64,000 nucleotides of DNA from Cornus controversa (taxonomy: Eukaryota; Streptophyta; Magnoliopsida; Cornales; Cornaceae). Below, piece by piece: positions 46,665 to 57,745 of this stretch; the stretch's first letter is position 1, and the number at the start of each line of letters is the position of its first letter. The stretch is from contig CM048845.1 of the NCBI GenBank assembly GCA_026545225.1, positions 125,104,533-125,168,532 of the forward strand. Direction: 5' to 3'. Both the position numbers and the translations under genes were made by a program. The notes below the pieces were generated by a model. It had not been told where the DNA came from, did no database searches, and was given only the letters and a program-made list of their open reading frames with translations.

Positions 46665-49600
46665 TTAACTTCCGACTTCCAGCCACGTTAAACCTCCCAC
46701 AATCAAAAATCTTCCCGGGAGATCCCCAACTGATGGTGCGAGATATGTAATTATTTTCCTGCAAGTGATTATTAAACTTATGATCAAATGAAAACAGCAT
46801 AGAAACATAGCATGCCACATTAAGCAACAAACAGGTTTTAAGTTCAAACCTCTGAATATCGATGTCTGTTACATAGATGAACCCAGCAACATTACTGCAC
46901 AGAAAAAAATTCAATTTGTTAATCACATTTTTTTTTTTTTTGGGCAGAGGCTCATAAATGTCATGGTATGGTATGGTATTTCAAATGGAAGCTACCAATA
47001 ATCCTTTGAGTTTACTCTTCTATTGGAACACACGAGATGGGAAGAAAAATAGTAGGTCCCATGGCACCTACACCTTATACGCACAGTAGAGGCACATGGC
47101 ACAAAATATACATTACAGTCAATTAATACTTCTTATTGATAAATACACTCTTTGGGTTCACGCCTATCTACACTCTTTAGGTTCACTCTTTTACATTAAT
47201 CCATTATGTTGGGACAAAAACAGGGGAAAAGAGAGGAAGGAAAGAAGATGGAGAAAGGGAGTGTGTGTGTGTGTGGGTGTTTTGGATTTGTAGCTGCAAA
47301 ATATTTGGAATCACCAAATCAGGTATAAATTTGAACTTGTTCTCTAAAACAGAAGCAGGATTGATATACTACTACCGTCCATAATGCCTGGATTAAATGT
47401 CATCAACCATATGCTTCATGCCATTTTGATAAAATTCATTTAATAATTAAGGAAGAGTAATTCATCTATACCTTGAAATAATTTGATCTGGTTCTTTGGC
47501 AAATGAAACGGCGAGAATTACATGAAGCAAGTCTCTGTTGATACTAACAGGAACCAACCTTGTAGGATCTGCAGCAGGCTCTGCACCAATTGGCAGAGCT
47601 GAACGTGGAGCCTGTGGTCCACCACCAATACGATAGACTGACAAATCGCTGAAATTTGCGATATTAGAATGCGGGGATAGATCATTCACAAGGCCATAAA
47701 AGTATTCCTGGAAAAAAAATATCAGCATGGTCTAGCTTGGTCATCTCAAGGAAACAAGAAAACAAATATTTATAAGGTACCAAAGTTCTGTAATTAAGCA
47801 TTCAAGATTTCATAGACACAAGCCCAAAGAACTGCAATGACCATCATGCTATTATTTAGTAAGTGAAAAAATTGCCATGTACCCTTATCCTGCAGCTCCT
47901 GGCCCTCTGGCGGGCTTTTGAATTCCTGGATACGACACCGCCTGACCTTTGAAGTTTCACAACATCCACATTACGCTTGTTTTTCAATACATCTTTCAGC
48001 ATGCTGCAAAGTTTCTCCTGCACAGAGTTATTTATACAAGCATATTGTTGAGGATTTAAATATTTAAGTTGCACCATCTCTAATAGCTTAAGCTTTTAGA
48101 GTAGATGGTGGTCAACATGGTATCAGAGCAGGTTTTTGCCTCAGGCAAGGTCCTGAGCTCGAACCTCATCATCACCCTAATTAAAATTGAAGCACATGTT
48201 GGACCAAAAGAAGGCCACACATGAGGGGGCGTGTTGAGAATTTAAATATTTGAGTTGCACCATCTCTAATAGTTTAAACGTTTAGAGTAGATGGTGGTCA
48301 ACACATATAAACACCAACAACCTGGGGTTGTCAATGAAGTCTTTCTTATATAGATTTCTTAATTTAGGAGACAATTCAAGCAAAACTTTCCCCTTTGTTC
48401 AAGCTAATCATAAAAATATAATATATCTACCATGTTTACAATACATAAAGACTACAAAATGGCTAATTTACAATTAAAAATTAAGTTACTCCATGAATTC
48501 AAACAATTTTTCTTTCTTTCTTTTTATTGGTAAGACACACCACTTTGCCCCCAATTGGGACTTAAACCCTCAACCTCCTTTTTTGGAGGTGGAGAAGACA
48601 CCACTCAAGCTAATGTTTGGTTATAATTCAAACAATATTTAGAAGAGCTGCATAAAAAAGTCTTTTCTCCATGAGCTTTACTTCTCAAAACGAAGTATAT
48701 GTTATGAGAAGTATTAGCAGTAAGAGGCAGAGAATAAATAGCATATCAAAAAATTTGATCAAATTATAATATAAGTGAGATACAGCCAGAATTGCCTGAA
48801 TTTCAGACCCCACAATAGGATGAGATCGGGAAATTTTAATTTCATAAAGAAAATGTAATCAACAACTCCAAGTATATCAATACCACAAAAAGGCCATAAA
48901 TACTAAAGCATGCTCTGGGAGGATAAGGTTTGATGTACTATTATAACCTGGTTTGACTTTAACATGTCGCCTAAGAAGAATTGCCTGAATTTCAGATAAT
49001 CCCCAACAGTAGGATGAGATCTGGAAATTTTAATTTCATAAAGAAAATGTAATCAACAGCTCCAAGTATATAAACACCACAAAAAGGCCTTAAATACTAA
49101 AGCATGCTCTGGGCAGAAAAGGTTTGATCTTGTTTGACTTTAACATGTCACCTAAGAAGCTCCAGCTTGCTCATTGGACTTGGCATGTCAGCAAAGTATC
49201 TGAGTGTATCAAGATCATTTATTTGCACAGAATTTATGCAAAACAGTGACATCTAACAACAAGAATACTTGCAGATTGCACTCAGAGCATGGGAATAAAC
49301 ACAGCATAAAGTTCTCAAATGAAAAGCACTTACTTGACCCAACACCAGAACAACACTGGCATTAAATGTATCAATTGCATGGAGAAGCAACTGCATTAAA
49401 TACAAACCAGAAGATTCTTTTGAACATAATATCCCATATAAATGTTAAGCATCCCTACATTAATGTAACTGACAAGGACAAAAATAGATGCTTGAAACTT
49501 AACTACCTCGTAACCAACACCTTCTATCCATCCCATGGTATTGATTACCATGCCTGCAGCTCGAGACTCTGCATTTCCAGCAAATTGTCTTTCCAGAATT

Positions 49601-52600
49601 TGAGCTAGCTCCTTCATGAGCACTTTGTACAAATCTGCATTGGCACTGTGAAGTACCAATTACAAAAACATCCATGATAGTTGGGAAACAGAAAATACTT
49701 TAGTTAGAACTAAACACAAACTAGCTTGCAAGCTTTCATAGTCATGTGGAATCATTCAAGGAAGTAGAAAATAAGTCAAGATATAACAATCAAACTGACA
49801 GAAAAAATGAAAGTATGTTACCTAGGACTTGGGTGCCCATAGAAGTAAACGAGAGGCATCTCAACTGGTACTCCCTCAACAGGATCAATTGGCATTTCAA
49901 TTGGGGTGGCAGCAATACACCCAGGGATGGTTATAGATCCTTGGCCAATATCTAAATCTACAAAAGTAGGTTTCCAACCTTGTTTAGCTGCCCAACTAAG
50001 AAGCATTCTTGTTAAGGTACTCTTCCCAGAATCTGTAGGTCCCACCACGATTACCCTGGGACCCTGAACCAACACAAAGTATTACAAACAGAACTGTAAA
50101 CATGAGAGTTCATGCATAAAAAAAAAAAATTGATAGACACAGCAAAACTAGAATTATATAAAAATAAGGTCAAAGATTATTACAAAAAAAAGAAGCTAAA
50201 AGAAAATTATATTAAGAAACTTCTTGCTTCCTCAACTCTCCTAATATCTAGGGGATGTGGCACAAATACAGTGTCGCAGGACCCACTGTATAACATGACT
50301 CAACCATTTGATTAGAATAATTCTCTGTAACCATTAGATGGCCACCTTCACTTGGAAGTGATCAAATGGTTCTAGAGGTATACAAATAATTGCTTACGTA
50401 GATCAAGTGAACTTGGTAATCTGTATCTAGTTTGATGTTCTGCACTTCGAACCCATCTGCATGCTATGCTCCCCACCCCAGAGAGCTTTATAAACATAGT
50501 GCCAGTTTTGAATACTTCAATCTTACCAACTGTATATCAACATGCAGCACGTGTAATGTCTCAGAGGGAGCTTTTGGAAGGTTCTAAATACCTTTCAATC
50601 CCCTAAAAGTTCTTTAAAAAAAATGGGTGTTCAATGAGAGGAAACAAAAGAACTCTACTTGTAGAAGTTCAATTCTCTAAAAGTCCATTTAGAATAAGCT
50701 TGTGCTAATAGCTTTTCAAATGAATTATATATTCAATTCAGCTCAACCAAATAAACCTTTGCTAACTATTAGGCTCAAGTAAATGAATAATTTTTCACCA
50801 TTCTCTCTTTAAGGATATAGTGTCAGTTAAGCCACATGCTATCAATATTTACTTTCTATCTCAACTCATGTTAATTTTGATCTTCTCCTTCTTAGCATTA
50901 CCCTCAATAAGGTCCACACCACTTTTTGCAGTTATTTGTTGTCACTGCACTTGGACAAGCCATCTTAAGTGGTTCACTGTCAAGTTATCTCTAATCGATG
51001 CTACTTCGACAATCCCACAGACGAGTTAATTTCTAATTTTATCTAGTCATACATCCATTACAACGTTAGCGTTTCAATCACACTTATTTTATGAATATGT
51101 TGCCTTTCAATTATAATGCTATACCTCAATCACACAAGATGCCAGAAGCACTCCTCCATTTCATCCATTCTACTTTAATTATACGACTAATATTGTCTCC
51201 ACTTTCTCTCTTTGTGCACAATCAAGCCTCAGTAATGAAATTGTCACACAAGTAAAAAATATTAAAATATCGATTTTGGCCCTATTTTATTAGTTCCCAT
51301 CGTTCAAAGTAGCACCCTAAAACTCGGGTGACTCTGAGATTTTCTAAATCAAAGAAGAAATAAGTCAATTCCCAACTCGATAAAGCTCCATTCTCAGTAC
51401 ATATTGTACATATATATATATACACATATATCTTCAGTGTTTCAATGGTTTCAAATGTTGATTGTTCAGTATTCTAATTTTTTGGTGTAGGTTTTACTCC
51501 CACTAGGGATCAAATATATGTCCACAATTCTATATTCTTTTCCACAAATTCTTTGTCCATTATATTTGAAAGAGAAGGAAAAACCTTGTATATAGTATTG
51601 CATTGTGTAATCAAACTACAAAAGATGAGTTTTAATAATAAAGAAAAAGGCCCAACTGAAAAGAGGAAAAGACAATGTTACCCTTAACAAATATAAAAAG
51701 TACATAACTCTCTAACACACCCCTCAAACTCCCGATGTGTCAGTGAGAAGCATCGAGAGTTTGTCAAGAAGAAAACAAAAATGCACAACAGGGTGGGACT
51801 CCATGAAGAAGTCAGCCAATTGCAAAAAAGAAGACAAAAATCATAGAGAAATTATGCAAAGTTAAAGGTGATGGCGCATGAAAAGACAATCAAACTCAAT
51901 GTTTTTGGTACACTCAATATAATTAATTGTCACTAGTTAACCTCACACTAATAGCTTGAAGAGAATCAATATTACCATTGGCCATCTCTTAAGAATAATT
52001 CAAGCCAAAATCTATTGCAAGGAAATAACAGTAAAATACCAGTGAAAAGAGAAGAGTCAAGGACTGAGAAACAATTTGATGGGCCAAGACTATGAGAGGA
52101 AATCGTGAGTCGAGATGTTGAACCCAATCACTGGAAAAGAAATTGTTGTGTGCCGATACGAACAGAAATTGGAATTGTGAACAGGAATTGGAATTGATGA
52201 AGTAAAAAAAAATTACAGTAGGTGCTGTGATGGCCAGGTGATGCAAACAAACGTCAGTTAGGGTTTATGATTGCTGCGAGAGGAGTTGCAAGTGGTGCAA
52301 AGAGAGTTGTGATTTGTGCATGCGAAAGCAAGGAGATTGCGGTTGAGGCAAGACAATGCGATGATGTGAGGAACTGCATGAGAGGGACAACAAATTCAAC
52401 CAAAATCACAACCAAAATAGATGAACAGAGTTCTTTGCCGAAAGATGCTGATATCAATGCAAACAGAAAGCTGGCAAACAGAAAGAGAGAGAGCCGCTGA
52501 AACTTGTGAAATTGAACTTATGTTGCAATCTGGTACAACGTGTTGCGACGCGTGATCTTGTGATGCGAGATGTTGAGATGTGTTAACAACCATCTACTCC

Positions 52601-53263
52601 AAAAACTTAAGCTGTTAGAGAGGGTGTAACTTAAATATAGAAATCCTTCAGCACGCCCCCTCACGTATGGCCTTTTGGTCCAACACATGTTTTAATTTTA
52701 ACTATTAGGTGACGGAGAGGTTTGAACACGAGACTTTTGACTTTGATACCATGTTAACAATCATCTACTCCAAAAGCTTAAGCTGTTAGAGAGGGTGTAA
52801 CTTAAATATATAAATCCTTCAACAAGATGAAGTTGAAGCCAATGAAAGGTTGCGATTGCAATTTAAGGCCAGAGTTGTCACTGCTTTGATATCATGAAAG
52901 AGAAGGAAAAATCTTGTATATAGTAATACATAATCAAATTATAAAAGATGAGTTTTAATAATAAAGAAAAATTGCCCTGACTAGAAAGAGAAAAAGACAA
53001 TGTTTCCCTTAACAAATATAAAAGTACATAACTCTCTAATAGTATTAACAGTAGAGAGAGAACCTATGAATGAATTAGATATACATATAAAAAAAGAAAC
53101 TGCAAGTTCTCTTGTGAGATTCTAATACAATAGTAATTATGGCAACCCAACAGCTCTTTTTTGCCAGTTTAAGAAATGATTGAAGAAAGGAACATTGACT
53201 CTATTGGAAGAGAATTTTACCTATAAATTTGCTTACATAAAACATATGTATTTATACACACAC

Positions 53264-53308
<45 letters not shown>

Positions 53309-56300
53309 TCAAAAGATAAGAATTAAGTAACTAGGACCCAAAAATAGTACAAGTCATTTGTGATCAAACATTTCCTTTCTTTATACATCTCAACTTAACG
53401 TGAGGTGAGTAAAGCTCAGTCTAAATTTAATTCTCAGAATGTCCATGATGTTAGCAGAGAATCGATTGCAAGGATCTCGTTTACAAGTTTGTCTTTGAGT
53501 CCTAGCAATCTCAAAATATTTACATTAACGGCAATGAATAAGGGCACAAGGAACTTTAGCCACTCAATTATGATTGGAGGGGCTAGGTTTGAGGGTGTAT
53601 ATAGGGGAGTGGTACAGGATACTGAAGATTCAAACAAAGACATTTATATCACTGTTAAACAACTAGCAGAAAGGGCTTCCAGTCCAGGTTTATTCCTTTT
53701 CAAATTTGAGTCGTAATATGATTTCAAACTTCTGTTCATAAACAAATAAAAATGCAGAAATTACACATTACATAAATTGGAAATATGGAAAACTTTTGCA
53801 TTGCTTTTGAAAACATAACAAGTTTGCATATAGAACACAACTGGCTAAAGTTAGGGATGATTAATGAGGAGCATGTTCGCTATAAATGGTACTGGTTGCA
53901 GTTATCAAAAATAAATAAATAAATGGTACTGGTTGCAAATGCATAGTAATTCAAATCAGAAGTAAGACTTAGCTAGACTGTGAACTGAAAATTTATTGAT
54001 CTGGCTTATGATTTATTTATTTATTTTGCCCGCCATTTCTTAATTTATATTTTAAGTATGGGAGAATATTTTGAGATGACAAAATGTTTTTATTTTTCTG
54101 AATGGTAACCCAGTTACCCAACGTATATGAACTATCACATCCAGTGTATAACTTTAGATTTTAAACCAATCCATGTAAGTCATCCTTTCGTATTATGATG
54201 CTCTAGCAAGTAGCATTATATCTAATTCTAGCCGTTGGAACTTTACTCTAGTGTAGGGGATCTTCTTTTACAGTCTGATATTTTTTTTTATCCACTAGCG
54301 GTCAAAATCTCCTCCAGACTGTGTTCTAAAATTCCCTATTTCCTATCCATTGTTTTGTTGGGCAGTAATCCCAATTGAATAGGAGAGGGACAGCAAGTTT
54401 GTCTGAATAGATAGGAGAAGGTCGAATTATTCAAAATTTTAGGGAAGTTTTTAGGCTGATGCGGCAACACTAATAATTTGGGTAAAAGCAAACAGGAGAG
54501 AGAGAGAGAGTCACTTTTAACATTGGCAGAGGTTAAAGGGGATCTTTTGTTTGTCAAATAATGAAAATTTTCTAGCCTTTTATCATTCTGGTGTCAAGCT
54601 ATATTCTGCGGGAAATTGCATACAGGAGTGTCACCATTGGAGCCATCGGAGAATAATAACATTTGGGATATGTTTCTGTGGTTCCATTACACCTGGGGTG
54701 CCAGAATATCAATAATAAACAAAGAAAGGCATGAGAAAAAAGCACACAAACTCTTTCTTCAGTTACAAAAGTGTGGTGTCTCCCATTTTTTTTTTTTATA
54801 TGTAAAGATTTAGTATAATAACATTATTTTTTTAGATTAACCAGGGTGTCTCCCATTTTGAGTCCAAAAAATATTATTTGGAATTTTTATACAAGATTCC
54901 ATGTATGTAATGATAATTGAATTAAACATAATCAATACATGTAATGCATCTACAATATGTATTGGCATATTAAAGATACGTATGAAGTAATACCTGAGAA
55001 GAATCCGAGTCACTAGGCGATGCTTTAGCACGATTTCTTCGTCCTTCAAGTACAGCATGCACATTTACGTAACTGATCATGGGTGTCTGCAGTCAAGAAT
55101 TGAAAATAAGTGTCATTCCAATTACAATGCAAAAGACTTTGACCAACCAAGCATACCTCATCAGCTGTGTAATCAGTTTCAGTAATACCATCCATTTCGA
55201 TTGTTGCTCCATACCAAGTGAAAACCTGATAATGCATGAACATGAAAAAAGATAATAAACCAACTTACAGTATAAGTATAAACCACTAGCTATCATGAGC
55301 AAAGCTTCTTCAGCAGGGGTCTAGAAAACATTCTAACTATGGGCTGAAACCTAAAGCCACAGCTTCCATCTGTAAATTTAATTCATCACAATTTGTTTGT
55401 CCCGCTGTGTCTGATTGTATGCAAACATTAATGCTTTGTTCAGGATGGAAAAAAGGGTGAAGGGGAGGTGAGGAAGGATGGATGAGGCATCCTACGGAGG
55501 GGAAGGTGTCCTTTCTTTTTGTTTGGTTGAGTGGATGGGAGTAGAAAGGAGGTGACACCTTCCATTCCATTTTTAACATTATATATAATTTGGCAAAACT
55601 AATGAAATGGTAATAACCCATTGTAATAACCCATTGTGAACATCAGATTACATCATCAGAAATTTTACCTCTCTAACATGAAATAAACCTACAAAATATT
55701 TTTGAAGATGGAATGAATAATAGAAACTGAATAAACCCCCATCCCACCAACCCTCTTTATTTTATTTTTATTTCATTATTACAAATTGCATAGGATATAA
55801 AAAAAATTCCGAGGTGGACTTCTGCAATTCTGAACCTCTTTGAATAGTACAAATTAAAAAATAAAAGAAGAAGAAAAAGTGTTTTGGTTTTCCTTTTTTC
55901 TCCTTGGTGTGTGTATGCGAGTGAATGTGAACCAGGTTCTTGGGAAGAACAAATTAGATTATTTTCTTCTCTCTACTCTGTAAAGAAACAATAAGAAACA
56001 GTAACACCCTGAAGACTACTGCTTAAACTTTAGGGGCTTCATTCTTGCCAGTCAAAAGCTGCATTCTTGTTTTGAAACATGATTACGAAATAAATGAAAT
56101 TAGGCTGTTATTCACCAAAAAAAAAAAGTTTGGGTTGTTAGACAAATCTTATATCCAGGTGGAAGTATATTATTTACTAATACAATGTTCCTCATTCACT
56201 CAACAATGTAATTCCTGTCACCCCTTTTTCAATTATCAAACTAACTAAAATGGAGATCACCAGCATAGGTATCTTAAATGATTTACCAACCAAAACAACA

Positions 56301-56810
56301 TAAATATGTATGCATATTCACACTGTTCCTTAACAAGCTATGAATCCACAAAATTTACTTATTTTCTCTAATAATCACAACTATACATAACCTTTTCGGG
56401 TTCAATTGGACAATAGTTTTCTATTTAAACAGTCTCAAAATTACTATAATTCGATGAACAGAAAGAATTTAGCACTTTCTAGTTCTTAATTGTATTCAAT
56501 TATAATCTAACCTCTGACCACATGAATACAATCGCATGCTAAAAACATGTGGTGGTTTAATGTTGATGATACATTTGTAATTGAGTGTACTTCTAAGCAT
56601 AGGTGCATGTATTTATAGAGAAAAAGTTGGAATGTAATTGCTTACAGCGAATTTGTGTCTCGGAGGGAAGGTTAGCCAGATTTCAGGAGCTATTTCGGTG
56701 CCAAAGATCTCCGCAGTACCTGTGAGGAGCCGGAGGCGAAGAGGCATGTCTGGACCGACTTCGATTCTCAGCTCACACTCTTTCTCTAACTTCACCTGCC
56801 TCATCGTCAT
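46665..56810 (-). CDS. CLP1: CLP1, pre-mRNA 3' end processing polynucleotide kinase-like protein
   Basis: CLP1 is the RNA/polynucleotide 5'-hydroxyl-kinase-like subunit of the nuclear cleavage and polyadenylation machinery (plant CLPS3 type). Ten minus-strand exons give 424 residues: 56646-56810, 55157-55225, 54994-55086, 49822-50063, 49507-49645, 49334-49390, 47883-48017, 47472-47707, 46850-46894, 46665-46758 (stop TAA). Seen: the N-terminal domain (RQVKLEKECELRIEVG, FTWYGATIEMDGITETDYTA), Walker A GPTDSGKST at 117-125, Walker-B-like FVDLDIGQG at 143-151, MVINTMGWIEGVGYELLLHA, NASVVLVLGQEKL, and the C-terminal domain (EYFYGLVNDLSPHS, YRIGGGPQAPRSALPIGAEP, ITYLAPSVGDLPGRF). The ATG at 56810 is the first after an in-frame TGA; the protein is about 20 residues shorter at the N-terminus than Arabidopsis CLPS3. 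Intron 3 (4.9 kb) contains a deleted copia with a nested SMART and a kinase fragment; intron 6 has a SMART close to its acceptor. Confidence 0.95.
48046..48303 (+). mobile_element. SMART mini-LTR retrotransposon, complete, 258 bp
   Basis: The 72-bp LTRs (48046-48117 and 48232-48303) start TGTTGAG(G/A)ATTTAAATA and end GATGGTGGTCAACA. Perfect TSD CATAT at 48041-48045 and 48304-48308. The primer binding site TGGTATCAGAGCA (48118-48130) matches initiator tRNA-Met, and the polypurine tract ATGAGGGGGCG ends directly before the 3' LTR. There is no coding capacity. It lies antisense in CLP1 intron 6, with only 28 bp (including one TSD copy) between it and exon 7. Confidence 0.95.
48788..49158. repeat. 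Tandem duplication, 2 x ~185 bp, CLP1 intron 6
   Basis: Copies from 48788 and from 48977 share AGAATTGCCTGAATTTCAGA, TTCATAAAGAAAATGTAATC, CTAAAGCATGCTCTGGG and GACTTTAACATGTC(G/A)CCTAA with scattered differences. Confidence 0.9.
51567..53041 (-). mobile_element. Internally deleted Ty1/copia element, CLP1 intron 3
   Basis: Short LTRs at 51567-51717 and 52895-53041 share TGAAAGAGAAGGAAAAA(C/T)CTTG and end ACATAACTCTCTAA(C/T)A on the plus strand. Reading the minus strand, TGATATCAAAGCAGTGAC follows the 5' LTR as a tRNA-Met-like primer site and a purine-rich GGGAGTTTGAGGGGTG precedes the 3' LTR. Flanking ATATT / GTATT match at 4 of 5. Near 51870-51920 the minus strand still spells TKNIEFDCLFMRHHL, the end of a copia RNase H, so this is a coding element that has lost gag, integrase and most of reverse transcriptase. 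A SMART is nested inside. Confidence 0.85.
52581..52824 (-). mobile_element. Second SMART element, nested in the copia remnant
   Basis: The 73-bp LTRs at 52581-52653 and 52752-52824 read, on the minus strand, TGTTGAAGGATTTATATATT...TGTTAACA (one copy TGCTGAAGG). The perfect TSD AGATG is at 52576-52580 and 52825-52829. The minus-strand primer site TGGTATCAAAGTC abuts the 5' LTR, and GTGAGGGGGCG precedes the 3' LTR. The LTRs clearly belong to the same family as the SMART at 48046-48303 (shared ...AGCTTAAGCTTTT(G/A)GAGTAGATG). Confidence 0.94.
53269..53305. repeat. TA microsatellite
   Basis: An uninterrupted (TA)n run following a short (CA)n, in CLP1 intron 3. Confidence 0.95.
53405..53716 (+). 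pseudogene. Receptor-like cytoplasmic kinase fragment
   Basis: The plus strand encodes PSNLKIFTLTAMNKGTRNFS, HSIMIGGARFEGVYRGVVQD and DIYITVKQLAERASSPG. These align with the start of the kinase domain of PBL/PCRK-type RLCKs (pattern PSNLR.FT...L..AT.NFS...MIGEGGFG.VYRG...AVKQL). The glycine loop is degraded (IGGARFEGV instead of IGEGGFGCV) and everything after the VKQL lysine region is missing. The reading frame has no ATG at the start. It lies antisense to CLP1 within intron 3 and is not functional. Confidence 0.8.
53901..53918 (+). mobile_element. 18-bp tail-only retroposon insertion
   Basis: ATAAATGGTACTGGTTGCA occurs at 53882-53900 and 53919-53937 (19 bp, identical). Between them is GTTATCAAAAATAAATAA, again a TTATC + A-rich tail. 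Confidence 0.75.
54790..54844 (-). mobile_element. 55-bp retroposon-like insertion with 15-bp TSD
   Basis: GGTGTCTCCCATTTT is repeated at 54775-54789 and 54845-54859. The insert begins with a T run (an A tail on the minus strand) and is otherwise AT-rich. The source element is not recognised. Confidence 0.65.
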
Positions 56811-57604
56811 GGTATGCAGTCGCAGTTTTAATTGCTGAGTTCAAAAGCCGGAGATGCCAAGTGAGGGAGTTAAAGAACAAAAAATTTCGAAGTAAAGAAT
56901 AAAATTTTGTACGGTTTGAATGTTGAGAACTGTCCAGAGGAAAGTGAGATTCTATCGACAGATGAAGATGATGAGAACGTTAGGGGGTTTTTGAAACGAT
57001 AATCGGATCGATATGACGAAATTTGAAATATACCAAAAGAAGTCTTCTATTCATACAAAATCAAAGTGAACCTTAGATTTCTATGAACACAAACTGTAAT
57101 TTGAGAGAAGGGGAGGGGGAAGACAAAATGAAAACCTTACGGGTCCTTTGCTAATTTTATTCCATTTTTAAATTTTGGAACATTTTCGCGAAAATATCTA
57201 AATTTTAAAGAGAAAAAAATAAATAAATACAATGACTTCTCTTAAAATTTGACCAAATTACCTCTAACAGAATCAAGGTGACGGCCGTTACTTTTGAGGG
57301 ATTTTACCTTAATAATAATGAGGGTATTTTGGTTGGCACAATTTTTTTTTTTTGACATAAATCACTGGATTTTGGACGAAGGGGTGCATTTGTAAAACGT
57401 ATGTAAATTGGGAGGTGAGTGCAAGAATTTCAAAAAGTTTTACCCAAGTATAATTAGATCAAATTTCAGAAAAAATCATTGTATTTAACCAAAAAAAAAA
57501 ATCGCAATACTTGTGTCAGGGTGATGTGACCCAATCAAATTTATATATCTGTCCAAAAATAAAATATTGAAATTGGACCTTGTCCAACTTCTCACGTGTT
57601 GAAC

Positions 57605-57745
57605 TAGGGGTGTACACAGTTCGGTTCTTCACGGCTCTTGATAAAACTGGAACCGTTCCTACTTTTTGGAACCGAATCCGTTGGAATTTGAAACCGTGAT
57701 GAACTGAACCGCCATTCGGTTACAAACCGCGATTCTTCTATTTTT
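57605..57745 (+). mobile_element. Fragment of TAGGGGTG-type hAT element
   Basis: TAGGGGTGTACACAGTTCGG followed by GAACCG / CGGTT(A/C) motifs resembles the left end of the complete element at 19514-20332. I could not find a matching CACCCCTA end or TSD, so it is probably truncated, or its partner end has decayed. Confidence 0.55.
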
